Assembly: GCA_024401305.1 (NCBI GenBank)
Contig: JAKSLI010000020.1
Span: 1-50,047, forward strand
Reading direction: 5' to 3'
Source: Bacteroidaceae bacterium
GTDB lineage: Bacteria > Bacteroidota > Bacteroidia > Bacteroidales > Bacteroidaceae
DNA length: 50,047 nucleotides
Of the stretch, positions 16,453-27,636 are shown one piece after another (positions within the stretch are counted from its first letter, which is position 1; each line of letters opens with the position of its first letter). A program made the translations under genes and the position numbers. Under the pieces are notes generated by a model. The model was given only the letters and a program-made list of their open reading frames with translations. It was not told the DNA's origin and searched no databases.

Positions 16453-17535
16453 ATGGCAAAGATAGCATTACTTCTTTCCGGTGGAGTCGATTCTTCCGTT
16501 GTTGCTTACGAGCTTCATCGTCAAGGTTTGGAGTTTGACAGTTTCTATATAAAGATCGGTCCTGAGGACGACAAGGAATGGGATTGTTCAAGCGAAGAAG
16601 ACCTTGAGATGGCGACTGCTGTTGCGCATAAATACGGAACAAAACTGCAAGTCGTTGACTGTCATAAGGAATATTGGGACCAAGTTACCAAATATACAAT
16701 GGACAAGGTGCGCAGCGGTTTCACGCCTAATCCCGATGTGATGTGCAACCGACTCATCAAGTTCGGAGCTTTCCACGAGAAAGTCGGAAAGGACTATGAC
16801 ATTATAGCCACTGGTCATTACGCACAAACGGAAATCATCGACGGAAAGAAATGGCTTGTCACAAGTCCAGATCCGGTGAAAGACCAGACGGATTTTCTTG
16901 CCCAAATCTATGATTGGCAACTCCAGAAAGCCATCTTCCCTATCGGTCATTACCAGAAAGGCGAAGTTCGCGAGATTGCTGAGCGTGAGCATCTTGTAAA
17001 CGCAAAGCGTAAGGATTCTCAAGGAATATGCTTCCTTGGCAAGATAAACTACAACGACTACATCCGTCGTTATCTTGGAGAAAATCCTGGCGACTGCATT
17101 GAGTTTGAGACAGGAAAGTTCATCGGCAAGCATAAAGGACTTTGGTTTCATACCATTGGTCAGCGCAAAGGACTCGGTTTCGGCGGCGGACCTTGGTTCG
17201 TAATCAAGAAAGACATGGAGAAAAACATTCTCTATCTCTCAAAAGGCTACGACCCAGAGACAGCCTACAAGGACGAGTTCCTCATCCACGATCTTCACAT
17301 CCTGACGGAATCACCGTTTGCAGAATGCCAAGGCAAGAATCAAAGTTCTGTCTCTATAACCTTCAAAATCCGTCACACCGCAGACCACCACAAAGCCATC
17401 CTAACGGATAACCACGACGGCACTTACACCGTAAAATCAGAACAGAAAATCCACGGCGTAGCTCCTGGTCAGTTCTGCGTAATCTACGACGAACAGCATC
17501 ACCGCTGCTTCGGCTCCGGAGAGATCACCCTATAA
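16453..17535 (+). CDS. mnmA: tRNA-specific 2-thiouridylase
   Basis: Puts the sulfur on U34 of tRNA-Glu, -Gln and -Lys, using ATP and a sulfur relay. The 360 residues carry the PP-loop LLSGGVDSSVVA at 7-18 and the two catalytic cysteines in NPDVMCN (about residue 98) and DSQGICF (about residue 195). The family block HTIGQRKGLGFGGGPWFV follows, then a C-terminal barrel domain. Length is normal. It is packed 5 bp after the TPR gene and 12 bp before valS. This species uses the single-domain form. Confidence 0.96.
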   Translation: MAKIALLLSGGVDSSVVAYELHRQGLEFDSFYIKIGPEDDKEWDCSSEEDLEMATAVAHKYGTKLQVVDCHKEYWDQVTKYTMDKVRSGFTPNPDVMCNRLIKFGAFHEKVGKDYDIIATGHYAQTEIIDGKKWLVTSPDPVKDQTDFLAQIYDWQLQKAIFPIGHYQKGEVREIAEREHLVNAKRKDSQGICFLGKINYNDYIRRYLGENPGDCIEFETGKFIGKHKGLWFHTIGQRKGLGFGGGPWFVIKKDMEKNILYLSKGYDPETAYKDEFLIHDLHILTESPFAECQGKNQSSVSITFKIRHTADHHKAILTDNHDGTYTVKSEQKIHGVAPGQFCVIYDEQHHRCFGSGEITL

Positions 17536-17547
17536 ACCACAAAGAAT

Positions 17548-20247
17548 ATGGAATTAGCAACTAAATACAATCCCCAAGACGTTGAGTCAAAATGGTATCA
17601 GTACTGGCTCGACAACAAGCTCTTCGCGAGCAAACCAGATGGTCGTGAACCTTACACAATAGTTATCCCACCACCAAATGTAACAGGTGTGCTCCACATG
17701 GGTCACATGCTCAACAACACTATCCAGGACATTCTTGTTCGCCGTGCACGCATGGAAGGCAAGAACGCTTGTTGGGTACCTGGTACAGACCACGCTTCCA
17801 TTGCAACAGAAGCTAAGGTAGTAAACAAGCTTGCTCAGCAGGGCATCAAAAAGCGCGACTTGACTCGCGAACAGTTCCTTGAGCACGCTTGGGACTGGAC
17901 AAACGAGCACGGTGGCATCATCCTCAAGCAGCTCCGTCGTCTCGGTGCTTCTTGCGATTGGGATCGCACAGCATTCACAATGGACGAAAAGCGTTCTGAG
18001 TCAGTGCTTAAGGTATTCTGCGACCTCTACGACAAAGGTCTCATCTACCGTGGTCTCCGTATGGTAAACTGGGATCCAAAGGCTCAGACAGTGCTTTCTA
18101 CAGAGGAAGTTATCTACCGTGAGGAAAAGAGCAAACTCTATTACCTTAAATATTATGTAGAGGACAGCGATTCCGTTAAGCCTACAGGTGAGGAAGGCGA
18201 AGTTCTCCACAAGGACGAAAAGGGCTATTATGCTGTTGTGGCAACAACCCGTCCTGAGACTATCATGGGTGATACTGCTATGTGTATCAATCCTAAGGAC
18301 CCTAAGAACCAGTGGCTTAAGGGACACAAGGTTATTGTTCCGCTCGTAGGTCGTGTTATTCCTGTTATCGAAGACCGCTATGTTGATGTAGAGTTCGGTA
18401 CAGGCTGTTTGAAGGTTACTCCTGCTCATGATGTTAACGACTACGCTCTCGGTAAGACTCATAACCTTGAGACTATCGACATCTTCAACCCAGACGCAAC
18501 AATCTCTGAGGCAGCTGACATGTATGTTGGTCAGGATCGTATGGATGTTCGCAAGCAGATTGCCATCGATCTCGGTGAGGCAGGTCTCCTTGAGAAGGTA
18601 GAAGACTACGACAACAAGGTAGGATATTCAGAGCGTAACCAGGACACAGCAGTAGAGCCACGTCTCTGCAAGCAGTGGTTCCTTTCTATGCAGCATTTTG
18701 CTGACATCGCTCTCCCACCAGTACTCTCAGGCGAACTCAAGTTCTACCCAACAAAGTACGTCACTACATACAAGAACTGGCTCGAAAACATTCAGGATTG
18801 GTGTATCTCTCGTCAGCTTTGGTGGGGACATCGCATCCCAGCTTATTTCCTTCCTACAGAAGAAGATGAAGCAGAGAAGTTCGTTGTTGCCCTCACTGAG
18901 GAAGAAGCCCTTGCAAAGGCTCGCGCTAAGTATGGCGAGGGCATCACTGCCGACATGCTCACTCGCGACGAGGACGCTCTCGACACTTGGTTCTCTTCAT
19001 GGCTCTGGCCAATCTCTCTCTTCGACGGTATCAACAATCCTGGCAACGAGGAAATCAACTACTACTACCCTACTGCTGACCTCGTAACCGGTCCAGACAT
19101 TATCTTCTTCTGGGTAGCACGTATGATTATGGCTGGCTGCGAATATCAGAAGCAGATTCCTTTCCGCAACGTTTATTTCACTGGTATCGTTCGCGATAAG
19201 CTCGGTCGCAAGATGAGCAAGTCTCTTGGTAACTCTCCAGATCCACTTCTCCTCATCGACAAGTTCGGTGCTGACGGTGTTCGTATGGGTATGATGCTTT
19301 CTGCTCCTGCAGGAAATGACATTCTCTTCGACGAGGCACTCTGCGAACAGGGACGTAACTTCAACAATAAGATTTGGAATGCTTTCCGCCTCGTTAAGGG
19401 TTGGGAGGTTGCTGACATTGAGCAGCCAGAGGCAAGCAAGATTGCATGCCAGTGGTTCGACGCTAAGCTCAAGGCTTGCAATGCTGAGATTGACGACCTC
19501 TTCAAGAAGTACCGTCTTTCTGAGGCTCTCATGGCAGTCTATAAGCTCTTCTGGGATGAGTTCTCTTCATGGCTCCTTGAAATGATCAAGCCTGGCTATC
19601 AGCAGCCAATCGACAAGGCTACTTACGATAAGGTTCTCTCTTACTTTGACGCTCTCCTCAAGATGCTTCACCCATTCATGCCATTCATCACAGAGGAACT
19701 TTGGCAGAATCTCTATGAGCGTAATGATGGTGAATCTATTATGCGTGAGAAGCTTGAACTCCCTGCTCCAACAGCTGAGGAAGAAAAGCTCATCGCTGAC
19801 ATCGAGGTTGTTAAGCAGATTGTTGCCGGCGTTCGTATGGTTCGCAACCAGAAGAACATCGCACCAAAGGAACCTCTTGCCCTCAACCATGTTGGAGAGA
19901 ACGCTTACGCAGCTTACGACAGCGTAGTCACAAAGATGGCTAATCTTTCTGAAATCTCTAAGGTTGACGAGAAGTCTGCTGATGCTTCTGCCTTCATGGT
20001 AGGTACTATGGAATGGGCAGTTCCTGTAGGTAACCTCATTGATGTTGAGGCAGAAATCGCAAAGAACGAAGCTCAGCTCAAGCACCTCGAAGGTTTCCTC
20101 GCTGGCATCAACAAGAAGCTCGCCAACGAACGTTTCGTTGCAAATGCTCCAGAAGCTGTTGTTGCCATGGAACGTAAGAAGAAGGCAGACTCAGAGGAAA
20201 AGATTGCTGCCATCAAGGTTGCTCTCGAAACTTTGAGAAAGAAGTAG
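17548..20247 (+). CDS. valS: Valyl-tRNA synthetase
   Basis: Charges tRNA-Val with valine and edits mis-activated threonine, in the cytoplasm. The 899 residues include the class I signature as [13 protein letters not shown] (HMGH at 50-53) and KMSKS at about 555-559. The editing (CP1) domain carries [12 protein letters not shown]. The anticodon-binding helical domain ([15 protein letters not shown]) is followed by a C-terminal coiled coil at about 830-899, rich in Glu/Lys/Leu, which clamps the tRNA in this family. Length is normal. A peptidase lipoprotein gene follows 18 bp downstream. Confidence 0.98.
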   Translation: MELATKYNPQDVESKWYQYWLDNKLFASKPDGREPYTIVIPPPNVTGVLHMGHMLNNTIQDILVRRARMEGKNACWVPGTDHASIATEAKVVNKLAQQGIKKRDLTREQFLEHAWDWTNEHGGIILKQLRRLGASCDWDRTAFTMDEKRSESVLKVFCDLYDKGLIYRGLRMVNWDPKAQTVLSTEEVIYREEKSKLYYLKYYVEDSDSVKPTGEEGEVLHKDEKGYYAVVATTRPETIMGDTAMCINPKDPKNQWLKGHKVIVPLVGRVIPVIEDRYVDVEFGTGCLKVTPAHDVNDYALGKTHNLETIDIFNPDATISEAADMYVGQDRMDVRKQIAIDLGEAGLLEKVEDYDNKVGYSERNQDTAVEPRLCKQWFLSMQHFADIALPPVLSGELKFYPTKYVTTYKNWLENIQDWCISRQLWWGHRIPAYFLPTEEDEAEKFVVALTEEEALAKARAKYGEGITADMLTRDEDALDTWFSSWLWPISLFDGINNPGNEEINYYYPTADLVTGPDIIFFWVARMIMAGCEYQKQIPFRNVYFTGIVRDKLGRKMSKSLGNSPDPLLLIDKFGADGVRMGMMLSAPAGNDILFDEALCEQGRNFNNKIWNAFRLVKGWEVADIEQPEASKIACQWFDAKLKACNAEIDDLFKKYRLSEALMAVYKLFWDEFSSWLLEMIKPGYQQPIDKATYDKVLSYFDALLKMLHPFMPFITEELWQNLYERNDGESIMREKLELPAPTAEEEKLIADIEVVKQIVAGVRMVRNQKNIAPKEPLALNHVGENAYAAYDSVVTKMANLSEISKVDEKSADASAFMVGTMEWAVPVGNLIDVEAEIAKNEAQLKHLEGFLAGINKKLANERFVANAPEAVVAMERKKKADSEEKIAAIKVALETLRKK

Positions 20248-20265
20248 AAATTGCAAAAAACAATA

Positions 20266-21507
20266 ATGAAAGAAAACCTCTATTATATCAAACTGCTCCT
20301 TCTGATGTTCTGCATCGGAGGAGCAGTTTCTGCTTGTAAAGATTATGATGAGGAGAAAAAGGAATCAGCAAAACCTGAACTCACTATTTTCATGCATCAG
20401 CCTTACAGCGGACTTGAATTTTATCTCAATAGGGATTTGGAGGAGGTGAACCAAGCTCTGCTTGATAATCCAGAACTCACCAAAAGAATAAACATCCTTT
20501 TTTTCCGTAACGACGAAATCACAGGAAGACTCTACAAAAAAGTATATCAAAAGAACAAGACAACTGGGGAAGATTTCATTGAAGATGTTCTCCTGAAAGA
20601 ATATCCTCTCTCACAAACGGATTATACATCATTCTCAGGACTGAACAAGATTATCTCTGATATAATCACTATTGGAAAGACAGAGAAATACGGAATGGTT
20701 ATTGGTTGCCACTCTAATGGTTGGTTGCCTACAATAACCGACAAATCCTCACGCGCGAACAATAATATATTACAAGCGCAAACAAGCAAAAGGAAAGTGT
20801 TCGGAAGGACAAGTACTGAAGATTTCGACACTACCTACAAGACTCTTGGCAAGGCTATTGAGGCAACCGGCAAAAAATTTGAATTCATTCTTGTTGATGA
20901 TTGCAACTCACAAAACATCGAAGTTGCCTATGATCTTCGCAACGCATGCCATTATCTTATTGGTTCCGTAACAGAAATTGGTGCCGACGGACAATCGTAC
21001 GACACAACTATCCCGAATCTTTTTGCAGCAAATTACGAAGCTATCTGCGACAATACTCTTGATTATTACACGCAACCTGGTAACAATTGGGGTACAGCAA
21101 CACTTTCCGTTGTTGATTGCAGCCAAGCAGAGCAGATGGCTTCAATTATGAAAGCCATCTACAACCAATCGGATGCCGCCACTGTCAATCGCTCTTCCGT
21201 ACAGGTTCTTGACGGATATGACCACTTTCTTTACGGCCACAACATATTCTACGATTTCTCGGATTATGTCCACAAGCTTTGCGATGACCAGAACCTTATT
21301 GCTGATTTTGAGGCACAACTCCAGAAACTCGTTATTTACAATGTCTTCACTCCAGAATTCAATTCGTGTTTCTTCGATGGTTATTACCGCGATGGAAAAC
21401 CATACCGACGCCCAATAGCAACTTGCTGTGGCATTTCTTGTTCTGACCCATGTACAGAGAAACTATCAGAGTGGAAAGAAACAGCTTGGTATATCGCAAC
21501 ACATTAA
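20266..21507 (+). CDS. Clostripain-family (C11) cysteine peptidase lipoprotein
   Basis: Predicted lipoprotein peptidase of 413 residues. I start at the ATG at 20266, which gives MKENLYYIKLLLLMFCIGG and a lipobox-like AVSAC; the TTG at 20251 would only add five residues. The C11 dyad appears present: His in MVIGCHSNGWLP (family pattern HGSGW) and Cys in FILVDDCNSQNIEVAYDL (family pattern DxCxM..E). The segment HYLIGSVTEIGADGQSYD resembles the family's post-catalytic region. The C-terminus holds a Cys-rich CCGISCSDPC motif that could be a disulfide knot. Clostripains cut after Arg or Lys, but specificity here is unknown. It is probably periplasmic or surface-exposed, at the end of the valS transcript. 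Confidence 0.82.
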   Translation: MKENLYYIKLLLLMFCIGGAVSACKDYDEEKKESAKPELTIFMHQPYSGLEFYLNRDLEEVNQALLDNPELTKRINILFFRNDEITGRLYKKVYQKNKTTGEDFIEDVLLKEYPLSQTDYTSFSGLNKIISDIITIGKTEKYGMVIGCHSNGWLPTITDKSSRANNNILQAQTSKRKVFGRTSTEDFDTTYKTLGKAIEATGKKFEFILVDDCNSQNIEVAYDLRNACHYLIGSVTEIGADGQSYDTTIPNLFAANYEAICDNTLDYYTQPGNNWGTATLSVVDCSQAEQMASIMKAIYNQSDAATVNRSSVQVLDGYDHFLYGHNIFYDFSDYVHKLCDDQNLIADFEAQLQKLVIYNVFTPEFNSCFFDGYYRDGKPYRRPIATCCGISCSDPCTEKLSEWKETAWYIATH

Positions 21508-21537
21508 TTCTCAGCAGAATATAACGACATTTGCTTT

Positions 21538-21930
21538 ATGGCATCTCACAATGAATATGGAGCGTGGGGCGAAGCTGTTGCAGAAGAATATCTTCGCCAC
21601 AAGGGTTATTCAATCCTTGACCGTGACTGGCGTTATGGGCATAAAGACATTGACATTGTGGCATACGAAGATGATACGGACACACTCGTCATTGTAGAAG
21701 TAAAAGCTCGCCATAAAGAAGAAGTAACCACCGCTTTACAAGCCGTTAGCAGTCAAAAAGAGAAGAATCTTATTGCTGCTGGATATGCTTTTGCCCGCAC
21801 TACAGGACACTTCTTTACAAATGTTCGATTTGATGTCATTACAATTGTTGGCTCAAAAGACGACTTCACCCTACAGCATTATCCTAATCTTTTCAAGCCA
21901 GGAAACAGAAACGGCAGGAGATTAAGATGA
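21538..21930 (+). CDS. YraN/UPF0102 family endonuclease-like protein
   Basis: Small protein of 130 residues of the UPF0102 family, which has a restriction-endonuclease-like fold. Visible motifs are GAWGEAVAEEYLRHKGYSIL near the start, GHKDIDIVAYEDD (conserved Asp) and LVIVEVKAR (the E-x-K pair of the PD-(D/E)xK core). The biological role of the family is not settled; a Holliday-junction-resolvase-like role is often suggested. It starts 30 bp after the peptidase gene and ends the cluster; a new promoter follows at 21994. Confidence 0.92.
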   Translation: MASHNEYGAWGEAVAEEYLRHKGYSILDRDWRYGHKDIDIVAYEDDTDTLVIVEVKARHKEEVTTALQAVSSQKEKNLIAAGYAFARTTGHFFTNVRFDVITIVGSKDDFTLQHYPNLFKPGNRNGRRLR

Positions 21931-21993
21931 AAATCACATTCTCGAAAGCTTTCTACTTATTCTACATCAAAATAACTTTTATCTCGTTTTTAT

Positions 21994-22024
21994 TTTGATA
22001 ATTGAAAATAAAAGCGTAATTTTG
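21994..22024 (+). promoter_or_regulatory. Consensus promoter of the GH97-GH95 operon
   Basis: TTTG at 21994-21997, a 19-bp spacer, and TAATTTTG at 22017-22024: an exact match to the Bacteroidetes housekeeping promoter. Transcription would begin near 22031, 26 nt before the ATG. Confidence 0.75.
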
Positions 22025-22056
22025 TCGCGAAATTCACGATAAAACTACCCTATACA

Positions 22057-25000
22057 ATGAATCCAAAATACACTAACATGAGTAGAAATCTTTTCTCTAC
22101 AATTATATTACTGCTAAGCTCTCTTGTCTTTACCACCAAGGTAGCAGCAAAGAACATTTCCACTCTATACTCTCCAAACAAGGCAATATACCTGAACTTT
22201 GACGTTACCGACGGCAAATTGTCAATGGACATTCTCAAGGGAAAAGAAACCGTAGTTTTCAAGAACATTCCTCTTGGCATAAAGACTTCACAAAGAGACT
22301 TCACTCAAGGAATATCACTAATACAAGAAGGCTATCGCTACGCTATTCGCGAAGACTACACTATGCTCACCGGCAAGCGCAAGAACTGCACCAACGAAGC
22401 AAATTGCCGCCCATTGTTCTTCAAGAACAGCAAAGGTGAAGAGTTTGAAATAGAGTGCCGCGCCTACAACGATGGGGTTGCATTGCGCTATAAGGTGAAG
22501 AATCCAAAAGAAGGCGAAAACCTCTCGGACGAAATCACAACATATCATATCAACAATGGTGCTCGCCGATGGATCCAAACCTATCATCCAGACAGTTACG
22601 AGGATTTCTATCCAATGGCAACAAATGGCGAGAAGCAACCTCGTCAAAGAAACGCAGAATGGGGGTATCCGGCACTTGTAGAACCTATCAATGGCACATA
22701 CGCTCTTATCACGGAAGCAAACATCCGTCGTGACAATTGCGGTTCAATCCTTTCCAATAGCACAAACCCAGACGATTACAAAGTAACCCTTGGCGACAAC
22801 GCATCACCGATGAAAGGTTCGGAATGGGTTTCACCATGGCGAGTGGTTATCATGGGAAGCCTTTCTACAATTGTAGAGAGCACCCTTGTAACTGATGTTT
22901 CCGATCCTTGCCAAGAAACAGACACAGAATGGATTAAACCTGGTATCGCATCTTGGATTTATTGGGCATACAATCACGGTTCACAAGATTGCCAGATCAT
23001 CAACAAGTACACAGACCTTGCTGTTGAAATGGGATGGCCTTACACACTTATTGATGCTGAGTGGGATGTAATGAGAAACGGCAATGTGGAAGATGCTGTC
23101 AAATATGCAGTAGGCAAAGGTATAAAACCAATGATTTGGTACAATTCGGATGCAAACTGGACAGGTTCCTCAGCCCCAACTCCACAAGGAAGACTCAAGG
23201 ATCCCGCAAAACGAGAGAAAGAGTTCTCATGGCTTAACAGCATTGGCGTTAAAGGTGTCAAAATAGACTTCTTCAAGAATGACGACACATGGTCGATGAA
23301 CTACTATCTTGACCTTATCGAAGCAACAAGGAAGCACAAACTCAATGTTGTGTTCCATGGATGTACTGTACCTCGCGGATGGCAGCGTACATATCCTCAC
23401 CTCATGACTTACGAAGCTGTTTATGGTGCAGAATGGTATAACAACCGCCCTACCCTAACAGATATGGCTGCTGCCCATAATGCAACACTACCTTTCACGA
23501 GAAATGTAGTTGGTTCCATGGACTACACGCCTGGCACATTCTCCGATTCACAGCACAAGCACATTACCACTCACGGACACGAACTTGCACTCCCATTGCT
23601 CTTTGAATCTGGTATCCAACACATGCCGGACCGTCCTGAGACCTATGCATCCCTGCCAAAAGATGTGCAGGCATTCCTAGCAAACCTTCCCACAACATGG
23701 GACGACACAAAGCTTCTCACTGGCGATGTCGCGAAGGAAGTTGTCATTGCTCGCAAGAGTGCAGACAAATGGTACATAGCAGGTATCAACGGAACCAATG
23801 AGGCGCGTACTATCTCATTCAACCTCAACCGTTTGAAGCTAGCGAGCAACAAGAATGTAATGCTCCGAATCATCGGTGATGGCAAGAGCCAGTATGAGTT
23901 CAATTCCTATAATAAAGAAGTAAAGGATAACGAAACAATCAGCATTGAGACACTACCTCGCGGAGGATTCGTCATTCAAGTTGATCAGGAAAAAGAACCC
24001 GCAAAACTAGCTTTGTGGTACAATCGCCCAGCAAACTATTTTGAGGAAGCTCTCCCTATTGGTAACGGTCGTATCGGTGCCATGGTTTACGGCGGTGCTG
24101 ATTGTGACTCAATTTTCCTTAACGACATCACAATGTGGTCCGGCAAACCATTCGACCGCCAACGCGACGCCGATGCTCACGAATGGCTTCCAGCCGTAAG
24201 AAAGGCTCTTTTCAACGAGGATTACAAGCTTGCTGACAGCCTGCAGCGTCGCATACAAGGTCCTAACTCTGAGTTCTATCGTCCTTTGGCACAGCTTTTT
24301 GTGCGTGACCTCAACAAAGGAAAAGCATCCGACTACCGCCGAGAGCTTGACATAAACCGCAGCATCTGCACAGACAGCTATACCCGTGGCGACAATAAGA
24401 TTACTCGCGAGTATTTCGCATCAAATCCAGACAAGCTCATAGCAATCCATTTCAAGCAGGAAAACTATAATGTTAACCAGCATCTGAACATGTCATTCAA
24501 GATGTCTTCGCTCGTTCCTCATAAGGTTTCATACGAGAAAGATGGCATTATCGTTGACGGTCGCTCGGATGATGACCCTAACAGCATACATTTCCGCACT
24601 CATGTTGTAATGAAGAACACAGGAGGAGAGATTCTGGCAAATGGCGATTCCATCATCGTCAAGGATGCTGACGACCTCATTGTTTATATAATAAATGAAA
24701 CAAATTTCAAGGGTTACAATATTCAGCCAGACGCAAGCAACACTGATTACATTACCACTGCCAACGAACGCAAAAGTCAGTTGAACTTCAACGATTACGC
24801 AAACATCCGTCATCGTCACATTACAGATTACCGCAAATTATTCGACCGATTCCAACTTACTCTTGGCAATGCGGAATACCAAGCTACTATCCCAACAGAC
24901 AAGTTGCTAAGCAACTATGGCAAGAGTAACAATCAGGTTCAAGACCAATACATTGAAACACTCTATACTCAATACGGCAGATACTTGCTTATCTCTTGCT

Positions 25001-26283
25001 CTCGCACTCCAAGTGTACCAGCAAATCTTCAAGGACTTTGGGCTGTTGAGAAGAATCAGCCATGGCGCGGCAACTATACTGTGAACATAAACCTTGAGGA
25101 AAACTATTGGCCAGCAGAAGTTGCAAACATGCCAGAAATGGTTATGCCTCTTGACGGCTTTGTGAAAGCTCTTGCCGACAATGGTGCGACAACAGCAAAG
25201 AACTACTATGGCATAAACAAAGGTTGGTGTTCAAGTCACAATTCCGACATTTGGGCAATGACGAATCCTGTTGGAGAGAAGCATGAAAACCCAGAATGGT
25301 CGAATTGGAATATGGGCGGTGCATGGCTTGTGGAAACTCTTTGGGAACATTATCTTTACAGCATGGACAAGGAGTATCTGCGCAACACGGCTTATCCACT
25401 CATGAAAGGTGCTGCAGAGTTCTGCCTCAACTGGCTCATACCAGACCCTAACAATCCTAAGCAACTCATCACTGCTCCTTCTACATCTCCTGAGAATGAG
25501 TATGTTACGGACAAAGGTTATCATGGTGAAACATGCTATGGCGGAACTGCCGACCTCGCTATCATACGCGAACTTCTCGTTAACACCTCAATGGCTTGCC
25601 AGATTCTTAACGCAGACAAAGCTTTCAAGAACAAGCTTGATGCTGCGTGCAGTAAGCTTCGCCCGTATCAAATCGGCAAGCGCGGCAACCTTCAGGAATG
25701 GTACTACGATTGGGATGACTTTGATTGGCACCACCGCCATCAGTCACACCTCATAGGTCTTTTCCCTGGCAATCATGTCACAAATCCAAGCAAGTTCACA
25801 GCAAAGCAGCCAAACAATCAGGATGCTATCCTAAAGGCTTGCGAGCGAACACTAGAGATCAAGGGTGACGAATCAACTGGTTGGAGCACAGGTTGGCGAA
25901 TAAATCTTTGGGCACGACTGAAGAAAGGCGATACAGCACACCACTATTTACAGAAACTTCTGACCTTCGTTGATCCTTCAAAGAAGCATCACAGCGGAAC
26001 ATATCCAAATCTTTTCGACTCACACAATCCATTCCAGATCGACGGAAACTTCGGTGGAACAGCAGGTGTGTGCGAAATGCTTATGCAGAGTAGCTATACT
26101 CCTGAAAAGGGCGCAGAAATCACTCTTCTGCCGGCTCTTCCGAAAGCATGGAAAAACGGAAGCGTCAAAGGACTGCGTGCTCGTGGCGGTTTCCTTGTTG
26201 ACATAACATGGCGTAACGGTGTTGTTGCCGACTACAAGATTACTCCTACATCATCAGAGACACGCTATAAAGTTGAATTCTAA
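22057..26283 (+). CDS. GH97-GH95 fusion: alpha-galactosidase-like plus alpha-L-fucosidase-like enzyme
   Basis: Secreted two-enzyme fusion of 1408 residues. The signal peptide may start at 22057 or at the ATG at 22078 ([18 protein letters not shown]). Residues about 32-642 are GH97. They carry [11 protein letters not shown] with Asp404 as candidate nucleophile and YEAVYGAEW with Glu459 as candidate acid/base; the spacing of 55 matches the retaining alpha-galactosidase branch rather than SusB. Residues about 650-1405 are a complete GH95: [20 protein letters not shown] opening, Asn1010/Asn1012 in [12 protein letters not shown], Glu1146 in [10 protein letters not shown] and Asp1329 in FQIDGNFGG, all positions used by 1,2-alpha-L-fucosidases. 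GH95 members can also be alpha-L-galactosidases. An MFS sugar permease follows 33 bp downstream. The frame is continuous with no slippery site at the join. Confidence 0.92.
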   Translation: MNPKYTNMSRNLFSTIILLLSSLVFTTKVAAKNISTLYSPNKAIYLNFDVTDGKLSMDILKGKETVVFKNIPLGIKTSQRDFTQGISLIQEGYRYAIREDYTMLTGKRKNCTNEANCRPLFFKNSKGEEFEIECRAYNDGVALRYKVKNPKEGENLSDEITTYHINNGARRWIQTYHPDSYEDFYPMATNGEKQPRQRNAEWGYPALVEPINGTYALITEANIRRDNCGSILSNSTNPDDYKVTLGDNASPMKGSEWVSPWRVVIMGSLSTIVESTLVTDVSDPCQETDTEWIKPGIASWIYWAYNHGSQDCQIINKYTDLAVEMGWPYTLIDAEWDVMRNGNVEDAVKYAVGKGIKPMIWYNSDANWTGSSAPTPQGRLKDPAKREKEFSWLNSIGVKGVKIDFFKNDDTWSMNYYLDLIEATRKHKLNVVFHGCTVPRGWQRTYPHLMTYEAVYGAEWYNNRPTLTDMAAAHNATLPFTRNVVGSMDYTPGTFSDSQHKHITTHGHELALPLLFESGIQHMPDRPETYASLPKDVQAFLANLPTTWDDTKLLTGDVAKEVVIARKSADKWYIAGINGTNEARTISFNLNRLKLASNKNVMLRIIGDGKSQYEFNSYNKEVKDNETISIETLPRGGFVIQVDQEKEPAKLALWYNRPANYFEEALPIGNGRIGAMVYGGADCDSIFLNDITMWSGKPFDRQRDADAHEWLPAVRKALFNEDYKLADSLQRRIQGPNSEFYRPLAQLFVRDLNKGKASDYRRELDINRSICTDSYTRGDNKITREYFASNPDKLIAIHFKQENYNVNQHLNMSFKMSSLVPHKVSYEKDGIIVDGRSDDDPNSIHFRTHVVMKNTGGEILANGDSIIVKDADDLIVYIINETNFKGYNIQPDASNTDYITTANERKSQLNFNDYANIRHRHITDYRKLFDRFQLTLGNAEYQATIPTDKLLSNYGKSNNQVQDQYIETLYTQYGRYLLISCSRTPSVPANLQGLWAVEKNQPWRGNYTVNINLEENYWPAEVANMPEMVMPLDGFVKALADNGATTAKNYYGINKGWCSSHNSDIWAMTNPVGEKHENPEWSNWNMGGAWLVETLWEHYLYSMDKEYLRNTAYPLMKGAAEFCLNWLIPDPNNPKQLITAPSTSPENEYVTDKGYHGETCYGGTADLAIIRELLVNTSMACQILNADKAFKNKLDAACSKLRPYQIGKRGNLQEWYYDWDDFDWHHRHQSHLIGLFPGNHVTNPSKFTAKQPNNQDAILKACERTLEIKGDESTGWSTGWRINLWARLKKGDTAHHYLQKLLTFVDPSKKHHSGTYPNLFDSHNPFQIDGNFGGTAGVCEMLMQSSYTPEKGAEITLLPALPKAWKNGSVKGLRARGGFLVDITWRNGVVADYKITPTSSETRYKVEF

Positions 26284-26316
26284 CACATATAGAACATTTC
26301 CGTTAGTACAATAATT

Positions 26317-27549
26317 ATGGAAAACAAAAAAACAAATTACCTTTTCCCACTTGCCATCATTGGCTTGTTCTTCTTCGCAATAGGTTTTGCATTCGGAATA
26401 AACGGTTTTCTCACACCAGTCCTTAAAGGTTCGCTGACAAACATCTCAACATTCCAGGCTAACCTTCTGATTGTTGTGAACTTCATACCGTTCCTCATCT
26501 TCAGTTATCCTGCAGCACAATGCATCAAGGCTATTGGTTACAAACGCACAATGGCTGTCAGTTTCATTCTCTTTGCCATTGCTTTCGGACTTTTTGTCCC
26601 TGCTACAAGCACACAGAGCATTTGGTTCTTCCTTATTGCTTGCTTCGTGTCCGGTATCGCAAACACCATTCTGCAGGCAGCTGTAAACCCATACATCACT
26701 ATCCTCGGACCTATCGAAAGTGCAGCACAGCGCATGTCAATCATGGGTATCTGCAACAAACTCGCATGGCCTACGACAACTGTTTTCATGCTTCTCGTTA
26801 TCGGAAAGACTGATGTAGCAAACATTCAGCTTGGCGAACTCTACACGCCATTCTACATTATCATAGCTATATTCATCGCTCTTGCTGTAGTTTCTCTCAT
26901 CGCTCCTCTTCCTGAAGTTACAGCAGAAGGAGAAACTGGCGACGCTGAAGCCACAGACACAGTAGCATCTGCTTCTGCAAGTTATGCACAGGGCAAGACA
27001 AGCATTTGGCAATTCCCACATCTCATCCTCGGAGCCATCACGCTTTTCCTCTATGTTGGCGTAGAAACGATCTCACTCAGCACGATAACTGACTACACAT
27101 CGTCACTTGGACTTGCTGACAGTCTCCCACAATGGGTGCTTTATATTCCGTCATTAGGCATGTGTGCCGGTTATATTATTGGAGCAACAATGATTCCTAG
27201 ATTCATTTCTCAGGTACTTGCCATGAGAATCTGCGCAATCGTTGCTTTGCTTGGTAGCATCGCGGTTTGCGTATTACCTGCTGAACTTAGTGTATATAGC
27301 CTATTCCTCATGGGCTTGGGGTGTTCACTTATGTGGCCTGCTCTTTGGCCTATGGCAATGGCAGACCTTGGTCCATTCACAAAGGATGGTGCAGCACTCC
27401 TAACAACAGCTATTGCTGGTGGTGCAGCAATGCCAGCAGTGAGAGCATGGATAGAAGGACTCTCATGCTACCAGACAAGCTATTGGGCTTGCGTACCATG
27501 CTTCCTCGTTATCGTATGGTACGGTTTCTTCGGATACAAAGTAAGATAA
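26317..27549 (+). CDS. FucP/GluP-like sugar MFS transporter
   Basis: Inner-membrane proton symporter of 410 residues for a monosaccharide such as glucose, galactose or fucose. It has about twelve membrane helices. The start, FFFAIGFAFGINGFLTPVLKG, and the block CFVSGIANTILQAAVNPYITILGP match the FucP/glucose-galactose transporter group. The loop between the halves is Glu/Ala/Thr-rich (about 205-227). The C-terminal half shows GLGCSLMWPALWPMAMADLG. It sits between the secreted glycosidase and a sugar kinase, so it would import the freed sugar. The exact sugar cannot be told. Confidence 0.92.
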   Translation: MENKKTNYLFPLAIIGLFFFAIGFAFGINGFLTPVLKGSLTNISTFQANLLIVVNFIPFLIFSYPAAQCIKAIGYKRTMAVSFILFAIAFGLFVPATSTQSIWFFLIACFVSGIANTILQAAVNPYITILGPIESAAQRMSIMGICNKLAWPTTTVFMLLVIGKTDVANIQLGELYTPFYIIIAIFIALAVVSLIAPLPEVTAEGETGDAEATDTVASASASYAQGKTSIWQFPHLILGAITLFLYVGVETISLSTITDYTSSLGLADSLPQWVLYIPSLGMCAGYIIGATMIPRFISQVLAMRICAIVALLGSIAVCVLPAELSVYSLFLMGLGCSLMWPALWPMAMADLGPFTKDGAALLTTAIAGGAAMPAVRAWIEGLSCYQTSYWACVPCFLVIVWYGFFGYKVR

Positions 27550-27572
27550 TAAAGAAAGATAAGCCCCCTGTT

Positions 27573-27592
27573 CCCAAAGCATCTGCTTTGGG
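27573..27592 (+). other. Intra-operon hairpin between transporter and kinase genes
   Basis: CCCAAAGCA (27573-27581), a 2-nt loop and TGCTTTGGG (27584-27592) form a 9-bp stem, preceded by CTGTT and followed by CTTCCAAT. There is no U-run. It shares the TTCCC-stem-GGG design with 14716-14775 and 1003-1015. Confidence 0.6.
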
Positions 27593-27636
27593 CTTCCAAT
27601 AACCAGAATCCTAAACAAACTAAATAAACAAAAAAA

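Noticed and set aside
22057-26283. GH97-GH95 join as a frameshift or assembly artefact
   Set aside because: The frame is continuous, the linker at about 642-650 is ordinary sequence and no homopolymer lies at the join; reads would still be needed for proof.
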